The notes: generated by a model from the sequence alone, not told the origin. A stretch of 64,000 nucleotides of DNA from Methanomassiliicoccus sp. (GCA_033485155.1 JAWQJJ010000007.1:62001-126000), one strand, 5' to 3'. Shown: positions 37,022 through 46,885, numbered from the stretch's first letter. A program made the numbers and translations.

Positions 37022-37058
37022 TTATTTCTTTTTTTGATAAATCGGGGTCTTTTTTTAA
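37022..37058 (+). terminator. T-run terminator region after mptE
   Basis: Two T-runs, near 37027-37034 and 37050-37056, follow the mptE stop by about 50-85 bases. Such runs are the usual archaeal termination signal. The next promoter (TATA-like TTTTTATATATC near 37133-37144) follows at once. Confidence 0.55.
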
Positions 37059-37218
37059 TATTTTGCATAATAATATAATTGACGAAAATAATAGATGCTG
37101 GCTATTCCAGTCATTTTAAGAAAAGTCCGAATATTTTTATATATCATTGCCGTGTTATCAAGATGTAATGTCTATCCCTTTTTTCATAACGGGGAGACGT
37201 GATTAAGGAGGAAATTGA

Positions 37219-39018
37219 ATGGATGGAAGCGCTGGTGCACCTGCTGCAAAGAAACGCGGCATTAGCAAGAAGCTCATCGTCATCGTGCTGGTGGCAGTCT
37301 TGGCTATCGCTGCGATAGGTGCCGCACTGGTATTATCGGGAGGGTCGACCAAAGGTAGCGGCTCCACCGTGTTCAGGTACGGTACCATTACTGGCAATTA
37401 TGACAGCCTGGATCCCGCTGTGGATTATGAAACGTTTGGCGGCGAGATCCTGCAGAACGTCTACGAGACCCTTGTCTGGTACAATGGGAGCTCCTCTTCG
37501 GAGCTCATCCCGCTCCTGGCGACCGAGGTCCCGACAGTTGCCAACGGGGGCATCTCCGCCGACGGACTGACCTACATCTTCACCATTAGGGATGGCGTCA
37601 CGTTCAGCGATGGGACCGTTCTGAAGGCCAGCGATGTCGAGTACTCATTCGACCGCGCGTTCTTGCTGAACGACCCCGCTAGCCCAATACCGATGTACGG
37701 TCAGATGCTCATCCCCGACTATGCCAATGAGACCACCTACCCAGCATCGTCCTTTGGCTCCGATGGCAAGATCGTGCCCAGCATCGGTCAGGATGTACTC
37801 GATCAGCATATTTGGGCCCACGATAATAAGGTCCAGTTCAATCTGACCCAGCCATACTCAGCATTCCTGTCAGCCCTTGCCTTCAACACCGCCTCGATTG
37901 TTTCCGAGAAGTATGTCGAGGATCACGGCGGATTGACCAAGGATGGCTACGACTTCATGTCCTCCAACGCCATGGGCACCGGCCCATACATGGTCGGGGA
38001 GATAAAGAAGGACTCCTATACTAAGCTGGTCGCCAACGATAACTACTGGCGGGGAGCCCCCACCCTCAAGACCATTATCATCACCCAGTACTCCGAAATG
38101 TCGGCTATGATCATGGCCCTGAAGAATGGGGACCTCGACGCTGCGGCCATCCCGCGCACTCAGATGGCGTCGGTGGAGAACATCGCAAATGTCTCTATCA
38201 TATCTGGGTATCCGACCTTGACCCTTGATTTCTTTGGTCTGAACGAGAACCTGAATGTTGCCGGTGCAGATCCCAAGAAGACCAATGTTCCGTCCACCTT
38301 CTTCCAGGATAGGAACGTCAGGATGGCCTTTGCGTCTGCTTTCAACTACGAGCAGTACATAAACACCACCATGCAGGGAATGGCCATCCAGCCTAATGGA
38401 GTCATCCCTAAGGGCATGTTCGGCTACGACGCCTCGGTCCCAACATATAGCTATGATCTGGAGGCAGCCGCTGCTTACCTAAGGAACGCCACCAACGGCG
38501 CTAGCAACTGGCTGGACACTGGATTCAACATCGAGCTATACTACAGCGCGGGCAACACTGCCAGAGAGACCGCCTGCTTGCTGCTGAAGGCCGGTCTGGA
38601 GTCCCTGAGCGACAAGATCAACGTGACGGTCACTCCTCTTGAATTGTCCACGTTAATAGGGTACCAGTCGAGCCACAAGATGCCAGTGATGTTTCTCGGA
38701 TGGGCTCCAGACTATGCAGATCCGGATGATTATGTGCATCCGTTCTATCTGTCCAGCGGGCTCTATGCGTCGACGATCGGCTACAAGAACGAGACTATCG
38801 ACTCGCTGGTCACTCAGGCTGCCACGGAATTGAACGATACCAAGAGGGCGGAGCTGTACCACGACATAAGCATGGCCATGCACGACGAGTGCGCGTATAT
38901 CTGGACCGTCCAGGCCACCAGCTTCTTCGTTGGATATAATTACATTCAGGGTTACTACTACAACCCGATGTACTCCAACCTTTACTACTACGCTCTGAGC
39001 ATGGCACCGAGCAAGTGA
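37219..39018 (+). CDS. oligopeptide-type ABC transporter substrate-binding protein
   Basis: A 599-residue SBP_bac_5 (OppA/DppA-like) protein. The N-terminus is a lysine-rich anchor with one membrane segment (about 16-36). The binding domain begins near TGNYDSLDPAVDYET and contains VTFSDGTVLKASDVEYSFDR and GTGPYMV, typical of the family. There is no lipobox cysteine, so it is tethered by the helix. AAGGAGG lies 9 bases before the ATG, after a leader of about 50 bases. Ligands could be peptides, nickel or sugars; not resolved. Permeases and ATPases follow after 300 bp. Confidence 0.94.
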   Translation: MDGSAGAPAAKKRGISKKLIVIVLVAVLAIAAIGAALVLSGGSTKGSGSTVFRYGTITGNYDSLDPAVDYETFGGEILQNVYETLVWYNGSSSSELIPLLATEVPTVANGGISADGLTYIFTIRDGVTFSDGTVLKASDVEYSFDRAFLLNDPASPIPMYGQMLIPDYANETTYPASSFGSDGKIVPSIGQDVLDQHIWAHDNKVQFNLTQPYSAFLSALAFNTASIVSEKYVEDHGGLTKDGYDFMSSNAMGTGPYMVGEIKKDSYTKLVANDNYWRGAPTLKTIIITQYSEMSAMIMALKNGDLDAAAIPRTQMASVENIANVSIISGYPTLTLDFFGLNENLNVAGADPKKTNVPSTFFQDRNVRMAFASAFNYEQYINTTMQGMAIQPNGVIPKGMFGYDASVPTYSYDLEAAAAYLRNATNGASNWLDTGFNIELYYSAGNTARETACLLLKAGLESLSDKINVTVTPLELSTLIGYQSSHKMPVMFLGWAPDYADPDDYVHPFYLSSGLYASTIGYKNETIDSLVTQAATELNDTKRAELYHDISMAMHDECAYIWTVQATSFFVGYNYIQGYYYNPMYSNLYYYALSMAPSK

Positions 39019-39273
39019 TGGTAGCGAAGATGCAATCCCTTCAAACCTCTTCACTACTTTTTTTTATCTCATACTATGAACATGATCGCAATTCCCGACA
39101 TTGCGTTAAAAGTGACACTGCTGCCTATGGGGGAAGTGAATCACTGCCACACACCAAGACCGAGCATCTTCTGGACAACCTGCCGTTCGCCGAAAAACCT
39201 TAGCCTTTTCTTCTACGGCTTGTGATAATTATTTGTATCCGCTTCCCCCATCCCCAGACATCTTAAGGTATTT

Positions 39274-39294
39274 ACCCCTTTAAATTAAAGGGGT
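39274..39294. promoter_or_regulatory. perfect 10-bp inverted repeat over the opp permease promoter
   Basis: ACCCCTTTAA at 39274-39283 and its exact reverse complement TTAAAGGGGT at 39285-39294 are separated by one A. The AT-rich centre is also the best TATA candidate for the next gene, so a bound protein would block TBP. The site lies 25-45 bases before the permease start. No such repeat lies upstream of the binding-protein gene, so the two parts may be regulated separately. The regulator is unknown. Confidence 0.65.
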
Positions 39295-39318
39295 CCATAT
39301 GACGTTGTACACTTCGGC

Positions 39319-40353
39319 ATGGTGGTACGGATGGGGCTCTCAAGGTACATCATCAGAAGACTATTGTTGATAATCCCTGTCATCATCGGGGTCTCCCTCA
39401 TCGTCTTCACCCTGACCCGGGTGGCGGGCGATCCCGTTACGGCATATGTCAACGAAAAGATGACCGATTCCCAGATCGAGCTCGTCCGCGAGAAGTACCA
39501 TCTGAACGATTCGATATGGGAGCAGTATATCGCTTGGCTCCAGGGGGTGCTACAAGGCGACTGGGGATGGTCTAAAACCGCCTCCATGCCGGTCACCGAC
39601 GCCATTGCTTATTATCTCCCCGCGACGTTCGAACTGGCCGTCATCTCAATGGTGATGAGCATTTTCGTAGGCATTTGGCTGGGGACGAAATCAGCCATCA
39701 AGAAGAACAAGCCCTTCGATCACACCACCAGGGTCATCTCCCTGTTCGGCGTCTCCATCCCGGTATTCCTGCTAGGCCTGATGCTTCTTCTTGTCTTCTA
39801 TTCCGAGCTTCATCTGTTTCCCATCCATGGACGGATCAGTGACTCGTACATCATCGCAGGCACCGAGCCCAGCGGTATGACCGGCTTCTACCTCGTGGAT
39901 TCCCTTCTCCTTGGCAACCTGCCCATGTTTGCCGACGTTCTTTGGCATCTGATCCTTCCCTCGTTGACCCTGTCCCTGGCCATCATCGCGATAATCCTGA
40001 GAGTCCAGAGGAACAGCATGCTGGAGGTGCTCGGGCTCGATTACGTGAAGACCGCTCGGGCCAAAGGCCTCGATGAGAAGACGATCATCAACGTACATGC
40101 CCGGAAGAACGCCCTCATACCCACCACCACTATCATCGGGCTGGCTTTCGGCACCTTGTTGGGCGGGGCGATCCTCACCGAATCAGTGTTCGCATGGCCC
40201 GGCCTCGGGAAATGGTCGGCCAGCTCGATAGAGGCGATGGACACCGCCTCCATCATGGGATTCTGTCTCCTGGTGGCCTTCACCTACGTCATCGTCAATC
40301 TGGTCGTCGACATACTGTACGCATATCTGGACCCCCGAATCAGGCTGGAGTGA
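39319..40353 (+). CDS. oligopeptide-type ABC transporter permease, OppB-like
   Basis: A 344-residue inner-membrane permease with six membrane segments. The N-terminal YIIRRLLLIIPVIIGVSLIVF, and the EAA loop LGLDYVKTARAKGLDEKTIINVHARKNA, which contacts the ATPase, are typical of OppB/DppB. Start is ATG 39319 or 39331; neither has a good Shine-Dalgarno, and the promoter spacing allows a leaderless message. It begins the four-gene run permease-permease-ATPase-ATPase. Confidence 0.93.
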   Translation: MVVRMGLSRYIIRRLLLIIPVIIGVSLIVFTLTRVAGDPVTAYVNEKMTDSQIELVREKYHLNDSIWEQYIAWLQGVLQGDWGWSKTASMPVTDAIAYYLPATFELAVISMVMSIFVGIWLGTKSAIKKNKPFDHTTRVISLFGVSIPVFLLGLMLLLVFYSELHLFPIHGRISDSYIIAGTEPSGMTGFYLVDSLLLGNLPMFADVLWHLILPSLTLSLAIIAIILRVQRNSMLEVLGLDYVKTARAKGLDEKTIINVHARKNALIPTTTIIGLAFGTLLGGAILTESVFAWPGLGKWSASSIEAMDTASIMGFCLLVAFTYVIVNLVVDILYAYLDPRIRLE

Positions 40354-40358
40354 AGAAA

Positions 40359-41351
40359 ATGACCACTGTCAACGAGAAGATCGCCAAGGTGGCCGTGGAC
40401 AACAAGACCAACCCTCGATCGAATTTGGTCGATAATCTAAAGGCCGAGCTGAAGCCCCGAGTCAGGGAGTGGCGGAATTCGTGGAGCCTGATCCGCAGCA
40501 ACTGGACGGCGATGGCCGGCGTAATAATGGTCGCGTCCATCGTGTTCATCGCTGTCGCCGCTCCGTATCTGGCCCCTCCTCAGAGCACCCGCGATCCCAT
40601 GGAGATACCCGCTGACCTGAACTTCCCCAAACCCCCATTCCAACCCGGCCAGCCTATCTTCGGCACCGGGAACAACGGCATAGACATTTATTATGGTGTG
40701 GTGTGGGGTGCCCGTACCACCATCACTACCTCGCTCTACGTGGTCCTCACCGCCGCTCTGATAGGGCTGGTGCTGGGTGCCGTAGCCGGCTACTACGGAG
40801 GAAAGATCGATGAGGCCCTCATGCGGTTCACCGACATCTTCCTGTCCCTGCCCGCCCTGATCATGGCTATGGCTGTCGCCTCCATCCTGACGCGAAACCT
40901 GGAGACCATGATGTTCGCCCTGATCATCGTGTGGTGGCCAGCCTATGCCAGGTTGGTGAGAGGGCAGGTGCTCACCGTCAGGGAGAACACCTACGTGGAA
41001 GCGGCCAGAGCCATAGGCGCCAAGCGGAGCCGGATCCTCTTCAAACACATCATTCCCAACTCTATCTCTCCGCTCATCGTCAACATCACTCTGGACCTGG
41101 GAACGGTAGCACTGACCGCGGCGAGCCTGAGCTACATCGGGTTCGGGGTCCAGCCCGGCTATGCTGAATGGGGGCGAATGATCTCCGACGGCCATAACTG
41201 GATGCTTAGCACGGTCTACTATAACGGGGCCCCCTACACTCCATGGTGGGTTGTCTTCTTTCCTGGCATCATGATTATGATATTCACCATTGGATGCAGC
41301 CTGATCGGTGACGGCCTCAGGGATATCCTTGATCCCAGGAGCAAGAGGTAG
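40359..41351 (+). CDS. oligopeptide-type ABC transporter permease, OppC-like
   Basis: A 330-residue permease. A soluble N-terminal tail of about 50 residues is followed by six membrane segments with the EAA loop VRENTYVEAARAIGAKRSRIL, plus the OppC N-terminal domain. It pairs with the preceding OppB-like chain to form the channel. The ATG at 40359 lies 5 bases after the previous stop. Confidence 0.93.
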   Translation: MTTVNEKIAKVAVDNKTNPRSNLVDNLKAELKPRVREWRNSWSLIRSNWTAMAGVIMVASIVFIAVAAPYLAPPQSTRDPMEIPADLNFPKPPFQPGQPIFGTGNNGIDIYYGVVWGARTTITTSLYVVLTAALIGLVLGAVAGYYGGKIDEALMRFTDIFLSLPALIMAMAVASILTRNLETMMFALIIVWWPAYARLVRGQVLTVRENTYVEAARAIGAKRSRILFKHIIPNSISPLIVNITLDLGTVALTAASLSYIGFGVQPGYAEWGRMISDGHNWMLSTVYYNGAPYTPWWVVFFPGIMIMIFTIGCSLIGDGLRDILDPRSKR

Positions 41352-41354
41352 CCC

Positions 41355-42905
41355 ATGGACGCAAGTTCGATAATCGAGATCGAAGATTTGTACACCAACT
41401 TCTACACCAAGGGAGGCGTCGTCTACGTCTTGGACGGGATCAACCTGAGGATCAAGAAAGGCGAGACCTTCGGATTGGTGGGGGAGAGCGGTTGCGGTAA
41501 GAGCGTCACCGCCAACTCTATCATGTGCCTGGTCCCCAGCCCTCCCAGCAAGGTCGAGGGCGGTCGAATAATGTTCGCTCTGCCACCTGGATACCGCAGC
41601 CATTTCGAGCGGATGATGGGCCGGGAGGCTTCCAAGGGGACGAACGATCCCGAGGCCGTCGCCGCCCGGCAGGAGTTCGAAACCGCCCTGGCTGCAGGCG
41701 AGTATCCCGTTCCCGGCCTCGGTGACCGGTATGCCAGCTACCGCTCCCTGGAGGAGAAAAAGGGAAGGAACGACCCCGAGACGGTAGCGGCCCTTACCAA
41801 GCTCATTCAGTCGATGAACGAGATCAATATCCTGGAGCTCGGGCAGCTGGACCTCCAGCGGATCCGAGGAAAAGTCATATCCATGATATTCCAGGAGCCC
41901 ACGGCCTCTCTCAACCCAGTGTTCACCGCCGGTGACCAGATCGCCGAGATCATCCTCCTGCACGAGAAGAAGGACCTGACCGCCGCGGTGCTGAAGAACC
42001 TGGATCGGAAAAAGAAGCTGATCAAGAACGATGAGGGGGCGCAGAAGCTCCCTGGTCACGACGGAGAGATCACCTGTTCGGCGTGCGGGGCCAAGGTTCA
42101 GAAGGAGATGGACCACTGCCCCAGCTGCGACCTCTCCTTCCCCATCCGTCATGTGCCCATCATCACTTCGCTCAAGCTGAGGATCGAACAGGATCTGTAC
42201 GCCAGAATGAACGATAATCCTGAGGATGGTCTGCTGTGGCTGCTGTCGAAGATCCCCATCCTGAAGAGGTACAAGCGGCCGATGGAGAACGAGGCCTTCA
42301 ACAGGGCTATCGGGATGCTGCGCATGGTCCGCGTGCCCGATCCGGTGAATGTGGCCAACTCCTACCCTTACGAGCTGTCGGGAGGGATGCAGCAGAGGGT
42401 CATGATCGCCATGGCCTTGGCGTGCAAGCCCCAGCTACTCATCGCCGACGAGCCGACCACCGCGCTGGACGTTACCATTCAGGCGCAGATCTTGAAGCTG
42501 ATGCGGGAGCTGCAGAAGGACACTGGAACAACTATCCTCATGATCACCCACAACCTCGGCATCATCGCTGAGATTTGCGACCGGGTGGGGGTGATGTACG
42601 CTGGCAGCATCGTCGAGCTTACCTCCAACCAGGAAATATTCAAGGAGCCGCTCCATCCCTATACTCAAGGCCTTCTGTCAGCCATCCCGCGCATCGATCA
42701 GGAACTTCCCAGACTAGAGATCATCGAGGGCAGTGTGCCAAACTTGTCCAAGCCTCCTACCGGTTGCCGGTTCCATCCCCGGTGCCCCTACGCCATGGCG
42801 ATCTGCAGCAGGGAGAAGCCGGCGATGATGGATATCAAACCAGGACACTCGGTGGCATGCCACTTGTACACGGAGGTGAAACAATGGCCGACAGTGAGAT
42901 CCTGA
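41355..42905 (+). CDS. oligopeptide ABC transporter ATPase, OppD-like, with a zinc-ribbon insertion
   Basis: A 516-residue ATPase, against about 330 for a usual OppD. Walker A GESGCGKS is at 43-50, the Q-loop Gln at 180, signature LSGGMQQ at 341-347 and Walker B LLIADEP at 361-367; a C-terminal oligopeptide-type tail with cysteines (PTGCRFHPRCPYAMAIC) follows. Between Walker A and Q-loop there are roughly 75 extra residues. Between Q-loop and signature about 100 extra residues include a zinc ribbon with cysteines 241, 244, 255 and 258. All ATPase motifs are intact. It overlaps the next gene by 22 bases. Confidence 0.92.
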   Translation: MDASSIIEIEDLYTNFYTKGGVVYVLDGINLRIKKGETFGLVGESGCGKSVTANSIMCLVPSPPSKVEGGRIMFALPPGYRSHFERMMGREASKGTNDPEAVAARQEFETALAAGEYPVPGLGDRYASYRSLEEKKGRNDPETVAALTKLIQSMNEINILELGQLDLQRIRGKVISMIFQEPTASLNPVFTAGDQIAEIILLHEKKDLTAAVLKNLDRKKKLIKNDEGAQKLPGHDGEITCSACGAKVQKEMDHCPSCDLSFPIRHVPIITSLKLRIEQDLYARMNDNPEDGLLWLLSKIPILKRYKRPMENEAFNRAIGMLRMVRVPDPVNVANSYPYELSGGMQQRVMIAMALACKPQLLIADEPTTALDVTIQAQILKLMRELQKDTGTTILMITHNLGIIAEICDRVGVMYAGSIVELTSNQEIFKEPLHPYTQGLLSAIPRIDQELPRLEIIEGSVPNLSKPPTGCRFHPRCPYAMAICSREKPAMMDIKPGHSVACHLYTEVKQWPTVRS

Positions 42906-44017
42906 TCGAGGTCCGGGGACTGAAGAAGCACTTCCCCATCCGTGGCGGTCTTTTGTCCAGGAGCGAGGGGGCGGTCAAGGCCGTGGACGATGTGTCCCTC
43001 TACATCCGCAAGGGAGAGACCCTCGGGCTGGTGGGGGAGAGCGGCTGTGGCAAGACCACCACCGGACGGTGCATCCTGCATCTCACCAAACCCACCGGAG
43101 GAAATGTCTATTGGAAGATGCCTGACGACGCCCGTAAACGGCTGGACCGGCTGGAGGCGCAGGAGACTGAACTGGAAGCGCGGCTGGAAAGGGACAGGGA
43201 CAAGTTCAAGGACCACGCGGTGAAGAAGGAACTGGAAGAGGTCACGACGGAACTGGAAAGCATTCGGAAGGAGTACTCGCTGGAAGGCCGCTCCCCCGAG
43301 GAGCTGAGGCTGATGAGGAAGAACATGCAGATCGTGTTCCAGGATCCCTACTCCTCGCTCAACCCCCGCATGCTCATCAAGGACATCGTCGGAGAACCCC
43401 TGCTCATCCACGGCGTAGCCAAAGGAGAGGAGATTAGGGAGAGGGCCATGGGCTTGATGGAGGTGGTCGGCCTCAATCCCGAGCACCTGTACCGGTTCCC
43501 CCACGAGTTCTCTGGTGGCCAGAGGCAACGCATCGGGGTGGCGAGGGCTCTGGCCCTTAATCCCGAGTTCGTGGTCCTCGATGAGCCGACCTCCGCTCTA
43601 GACATGTCGGTGCAGGCGCAGATCCTCAACATGCTCAACGACCTGCAGGACGCCTACGGCTTAACCTATCTGTTCATCTCCCACGACCTGAGCACTATCC
43701 ATTACATGTGCGACCGCGTCAGCGTGATGTATCTGGGCAAGATCGTGGAATCGGCGAGCAAGGAGGACCTATTCAATAGGCCGCTCCACCCTTACACCCA
43801 GGCGCTCCTATCCGCCATCCCGGTGCCCGATCCGGACCTCAAGAAAGAGCGTGTGCCCCTGGCCGGGGAGATTCCGTCGCCGGCCAACCCTCCGACCGGC
43901 TGCCGATTTCATACTCGGTGCAAGCTCCGGCAGGCCAGGTGCGAGGTCGAGTCCCCGCCCCTCATCGACATCGGCAATGAGCATTTCGTGGCCTGCCACT
44001 TCGGGGACAAGAAGTGA
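42884..44017 (+). CDS. oligopeptide ABC transporter ATPase, OppF-like, with a coiled-coil insertion
   Basis: A 377-residue ATPase with Walker A GESGCGKT at 51-58, Q-loop Gln at 153, signature SGGQRQR, and a [11 protein letters not shown] Walker B. Between Walker A and Q-loop about 50 extra residues (roughly 84-131) form a strongly charged helical stretch with heptad-like leucines, a likely coiled coil. The C-terminal oligopeptide tail has the CRFHTRC cysteines. ATG at 42884 with GGAGGTG upstream, inside the end of the OppD-like gene. Together the two form the heterodimeric motor. Confidence 0.92.
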   Translation: MADSEILIEVRGLKKHFPIRGGLLSRSEGAVKAVDDVSLYIRKGETLGLVGESGCGKTTTGRCILHLTKPTGGNVYWKMPDDARKRLDRLEAQETELEARLERDRDKFKDHAVKKELEEVTTELESIRKEYSLEGRSPEELRLMRKNMQIVFQDPYSSLNPRMLIKDIVGEPLLIHGVAKGEEIRERAMGLMEVVGLNPEHLYRFPHEFSGGQRQRIGVARALALNPEFVVLDEPTSALDMSVQAQILNMLNDLQDAYGLTYLFISHDLSTIHYMCDRVSVMYLGKIVESASKEDLFNRPLHPYTQALLSAIPVPDPDLKKERVPLAGEIPSPANPPTGCRFHTRCKLRQARCEVESPPLIDIGNEHFVACHFGDKK

Positions 44018-44018
44018 C

Positions 44019-44312
44019 ATGGCGTACAAGCGGAGGATCGTGGTAGATAGGCCGGTAACCCCGGAGGCGAGCGAGCCGGAAGGTATGAGCTGGCGCGACT
44101 GGCTCCTTCGACGGTACGCTCGCCACTGGTACTTGGTCGGGGCGGCGTTCCTGGATATGGTCATTTTCCTGGAACTGGTGCGCGAGGGCATCGATGCCAT
44201 GGTCGGGGGAGCGATCACCATTTTCGCCGCCGTCATTCAGATCGCGGTATACCTCAGCGTCTGGGGCCGGAACGGGCCCCTCGGCGACGGTACAGAGGAG
44301 GACGATAGATGA
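44019..44312 (+). CDS. small two-helix membrane protein, unknown function
   Basis: A 97-residue protein with a basic N-terminus, two membrane segments (about residues 38-55 and 62-82), and an acidic C-terminus. The ATG is 1 base after the OppF-like stop, so it belongs to the transporter operon and may be an accessory of it, though there is no direct sign. Family not recognised. Confidence 0.65.
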   Translation: MAYKRRIVVDRPVTPEASEPEGMSWRDWLLRRYARHWYLVGAAFLDMVIFLELVREGIDAMVGGAITIFAAVIQIAVYLSVWGRNGPLGDGTEEDDR

Positions 44313-44476
44313 CCGGTCCCGCTTCGACCACCCGAACCGATCGTGCATGCTCCTACTTTACTAAGATACGAATGAGCAGTGGGGGGCACATCCATATATC
44401 AAAATATCTTTATTATTATTGTTCTTGAATGATAATCCGGAAAGTTATTTAAGGGGTAGCCTCCAATGATAAACGC

Positions 44477-44872
44477 ATGTCGGTGGTCAGTATGGAGGAG
44501 CTTGTCTTAGCGTTAAAAAACACGCTGGGCAAGAAGGGGATGCAGGAAAGCGATATCAAGAGATTGGCTGAGTACACGATGAGCTTTTTCGGTTACACCG
44601 ATTCGGTCATCGACAACCGCCTAACGTCCGAGGACCGTGATGTCTTTTACATGCTGGAGGAGGAGGGCTTCGTCACCACCACGGAGGAGGAGGTTCACCT
44701 CAAGAAGGGAAAGATGTGGCGCATCCACTATTGGATCCTGAAGAAGGACCAGATCTCCCGTTTGGCATCGTTGCCGGAGGAGTCCAAGCCGGAAACCGAT
44801 GAGCTCGCCATGATCTACGAAAACATAGACAAGGACGTATGGGCCCGGGAGCCGCCCAGCCAGTCGCATTAG
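44477..44872 (+). CDS. archaeal hypothetical protein, winged-helix-like
   Basis: A 131-residue soluble, acidic protein. A helical first half is followed by a helix-strand-strand unit (MLEEEGFVTTTEEEVHLKKGKMWRIHYWIL) resembling a winged helix. It may belong to DUF6015, but I am not sure. A TATA-like GTTATTTAAGG ends 24 bases before the ATG, so a leaderless message is likely. It lies 58 bp before the site-2 protease gene on the same strand. Confidence 0.6.
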   Translation: MSVVSMEELVLALKNTLGKKGMQESDIKRLAEYTMSFFGYTDSVIDNRLTSEDRDVFYMLEEEGFVTTTEEEVHLKKGKMWRIHYWILKKDQISRLASLPEESKPETDELAMIYENIDKDVWAREPPSQSH

Positions 44873-44929
44873 GGATGGACCACCAACGCTTTTAATAGTG
44901 CGATGGCATTAAAGCGATAGAGGAAGTGG

Positions 44930-46519
44930 ATGGACGGCCTTCTCATCGCTCTTTTAATCATCGCAGCATACCTAGTTGTCGCGGTCCTATTGAATAAAAA
45001 AGGCATACTTGCCAAGTTCAACATGACCATGTGGGGTCCGTTCATCATGTGGCGGACCAGCCGTGGGCGGGACCTGATCGACAAGCTAGCAAAGCCGTCG
45101 CGGTTCTGGAAGGCCTACGCCGCCCTGGGGAAAGGCATAATCATCGTGGTCATGGTAGCCATCATGGCTCTCCTGGTCTGGGAAGCCTTCCTGGTCTCCA
45201 ACATCCCTGCTGAGCAGGCCCCCTCCCTGGACATGCTCATCGGGCTGCCAGGCATCAACCCCATCATCCCCATCGGGTACGGCATCCTCGGCCTCGTGGT
45301 AGCAGTGGTCATCCACGAGTTCGCTCATGGCATCCTGACCGTGGTTGGAAAGATGAAGGTCAAGGCGCTAGGGATCGTGTTCCTCGTCTTGCCCATGGGC
45401 GCATTCGTGGAGCCAGACGAGGAAGCTTTGGAGAAGGTGGAAAAGAAGAAGCGGACCTCGGTGTACGTGGTCGGCCCGGCCACCAACGTCATAGCCGCCC
45501 TCGTATGTGCATTCTTGTTCTCCACCGTCATGGTGTCCTCGGCCGAGCCGGTGAGGGACAACCCGGTCATCGTCTCCGTCCTCGAGAACAGCCCGGCGCA
45601 CATCGCTGGCCTTGAGTACGGCGACCAGATCGTGAGCGTGAATGGCGTGCAGGTGCCCAATGGCGGCTACGCCAACCTCTCCGCACCGGACCCCAATACC
45701 ACGGTGACAGTGTCATATTATCACGGCAGCGAACTGCGTCAGGCGCAGGTCGTGTCCGGCGTGGTCATCACGCTCACCGCTGAAGGTCTTCCGGCGGCCG
45801 ATGCCGGCCTCAAGCAGGGTATGATCCTCACGTCCCTCAACGGAACGGCCATCACCAACGAAGCAGGTTTCAAGAACGTCCTTACTGCCATTCCTCCCGG
45901 GAGCACGGTGCCGATGACCGCTCTGGTGTACAATTCCACGCTTTCGCAGTACGTCGACGCCGGGGTTACCAGCCTCACCACGATAAGCAAGAAGGATTAT
46001 TATGAGAGAAACTACGGGCAGACCGCCGACAACATCTCATACATGGGGGTCAGCACCGCTTATCTCGGAGCGAGCACCAGCGACCCCCAGGTGATCCTCG
46101 ACCTGCTGGCCCATCCCTTCGCTGGCGACCAGACCGGCGACCAGTACGTCTACGATCTGCTGCACTACATCGCCCTGCCGTTCTACGGGCTGCAGCCCCT
46201 CTCATCCCCCCTGTCGGAGATCTTCCACCCCACCGGACTGTTCGGGTGGATGCCGACCGACATGTTCTGGATCGTCGCCAACAGCCTTTACTGGATCTTC
46301 TGGATCAACCTCATGGTGGGCATAACCAACGCTATGCCCGCCATTCCATTGGACGGCGGCTTCCTATACCGCGACTGGATCGACACCCTGGTGGCCAAGC
46401 TCAAGAAGGGCTTGGAGCAGAAGGAGAGGGATCGCTACGTCAACTCCATCGTAATGACCACTAGCCTGTTCGTGCTGTTCCTCATCGTGTGGCAACTGAT
46501 CGGCCCGAGGGTCCTGTGA
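44930..46519 (+). CDS. site-2 (M50) membrane metalloprotease with PDZ-like domains
   Basis: A 529-residue intramembrane protease. The zinc motif HEFAHG is at residues 129-134 and the third ligand motif NAMPAIPLDGG near 468-478, both within membrane segments. Between them lie two PDZ-like repeats (near LENSPAHIAGLEYGDQIVSV and ADAGLKQGMILTSLNG). Such proteases release membrane-bound regulators or remove signal-peptide remnants. No obvious substrate is adjacent. ATG at 44930. Confidence 0.93.
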   Translation: MDGLLIALLIIAAYLVVAVLLNKKGILAKFNMTMWGPFIMWRTSRGRDLIDKLAKPSRFWKAYAALGKGIIIVVMVAIMALLVWEAFLVSNIPAEQAPSLDMLIGLPGINPIIPIGYGILGLVVAVVIHEFAHGILTVVGKMKVKALGIVFLVLPMGAFVEPDEEALEKVEKKKRTSVYVVGPATNVIAALVCAFLFSTVMVSSAEPVRDNPVIVSVLENSPAHIAGLEYGDQIVSVNGVQVPNGGYANLSAPDPNTTVTVSYYHGSELRQAQVVSGVVITLTAEGLPAADAGLKQGMILTSLNGTAITNEAGFKNVLTAIPPGSTVPMTALVYNSTLSQYVDAGVTSLTTISKKDYYERNYGQTADNISYMGVSTAYLGASTSDPQVILDLLAHPFAGDQTGDQYVYDLLHYIALPFYGLQPLSSPLSEIFHPTGLFGWMPTDMFWIVANSLYWIFWINLMVGITNAMPAIPLDGGFLYRDWIDTLVAKLKKGLEQKERDRYVNSIVMTTSLFVLFLIVWQLIGPRVL

Positions 46520-46780
46520 TCACTCGCTGACCACTAGGACCTCGGCGTTGCACTGGGGGCACAGCTCGTAGTCCAAGGCCTTGAAGTTGGAGGAGACCTC
46601 ATAGACCGAACCGCACCGCTTGCACCTCTTGAATGCGACCAGGATGGGCGAGAAGTGCTCGCACTTCTCCACGATCTCATCATCGCAGTGGTAGGTGCAG
46701 AGGTCGGCCGAGCAATTGTCGCACAGGCTGCGTCGGCTCAGATTTACCCAAAGATGTTCTCCGACCTTCACTCTTCCCAA
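46520..46780 (-). CDS. small double zinc-ribbon protein
   Basis: An 86-residue protein with eight or nine cysteines: an N-terminal CDNCSADLCTYHC cluster and a C-terminal CKRCGSVYEVSSN with CPQC. It probably binds two zinc ions. A TATA-like TATATAAT stretch near 46823-46830 is a probable promoter on the minus strand. The function is unknown. It is convergent with the site-2 protease, with abutting ends. Confidence 0.65.
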   Translation of the reverse strand: MGRVKVGEHLWVNLSRRSLCDNCSADLCTYHCDDEIVEKCEHFSPILVAFKRCKRCGSVYEVSSNFKALDYELCPQCNAEVLVVSE

Positions 46781-46867
46781 GACATCACCTTCTGGGATAA
46801 CGATTGCAAATCAGCAGCCCCTGCTATATAATGACGTGATGAAACCATCGGCGGAATGAAATGAAGA

Positions 46868-46885
46868 AAAGGGTTAAAAAAGGGA
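46868..46885 (-). terminator. T-run terminator after nrdD
   Basis: On the minus strand, a T6 run (46876-46881 read as A6 on plus) follows the nrdD stop by about 18 bases. It is a plain archaeal terminator with no hairpin. Confidence 0.5.

Noticed and set aside
40437-42152. 571-residue open frame on the minus strand across the OppC- and OppD-like genes
   Set aside because: It is antisense to well-supported ABC transporter genes and its composition (Gly/Asp/His-rich, no domain) is a codon-bias shadow.
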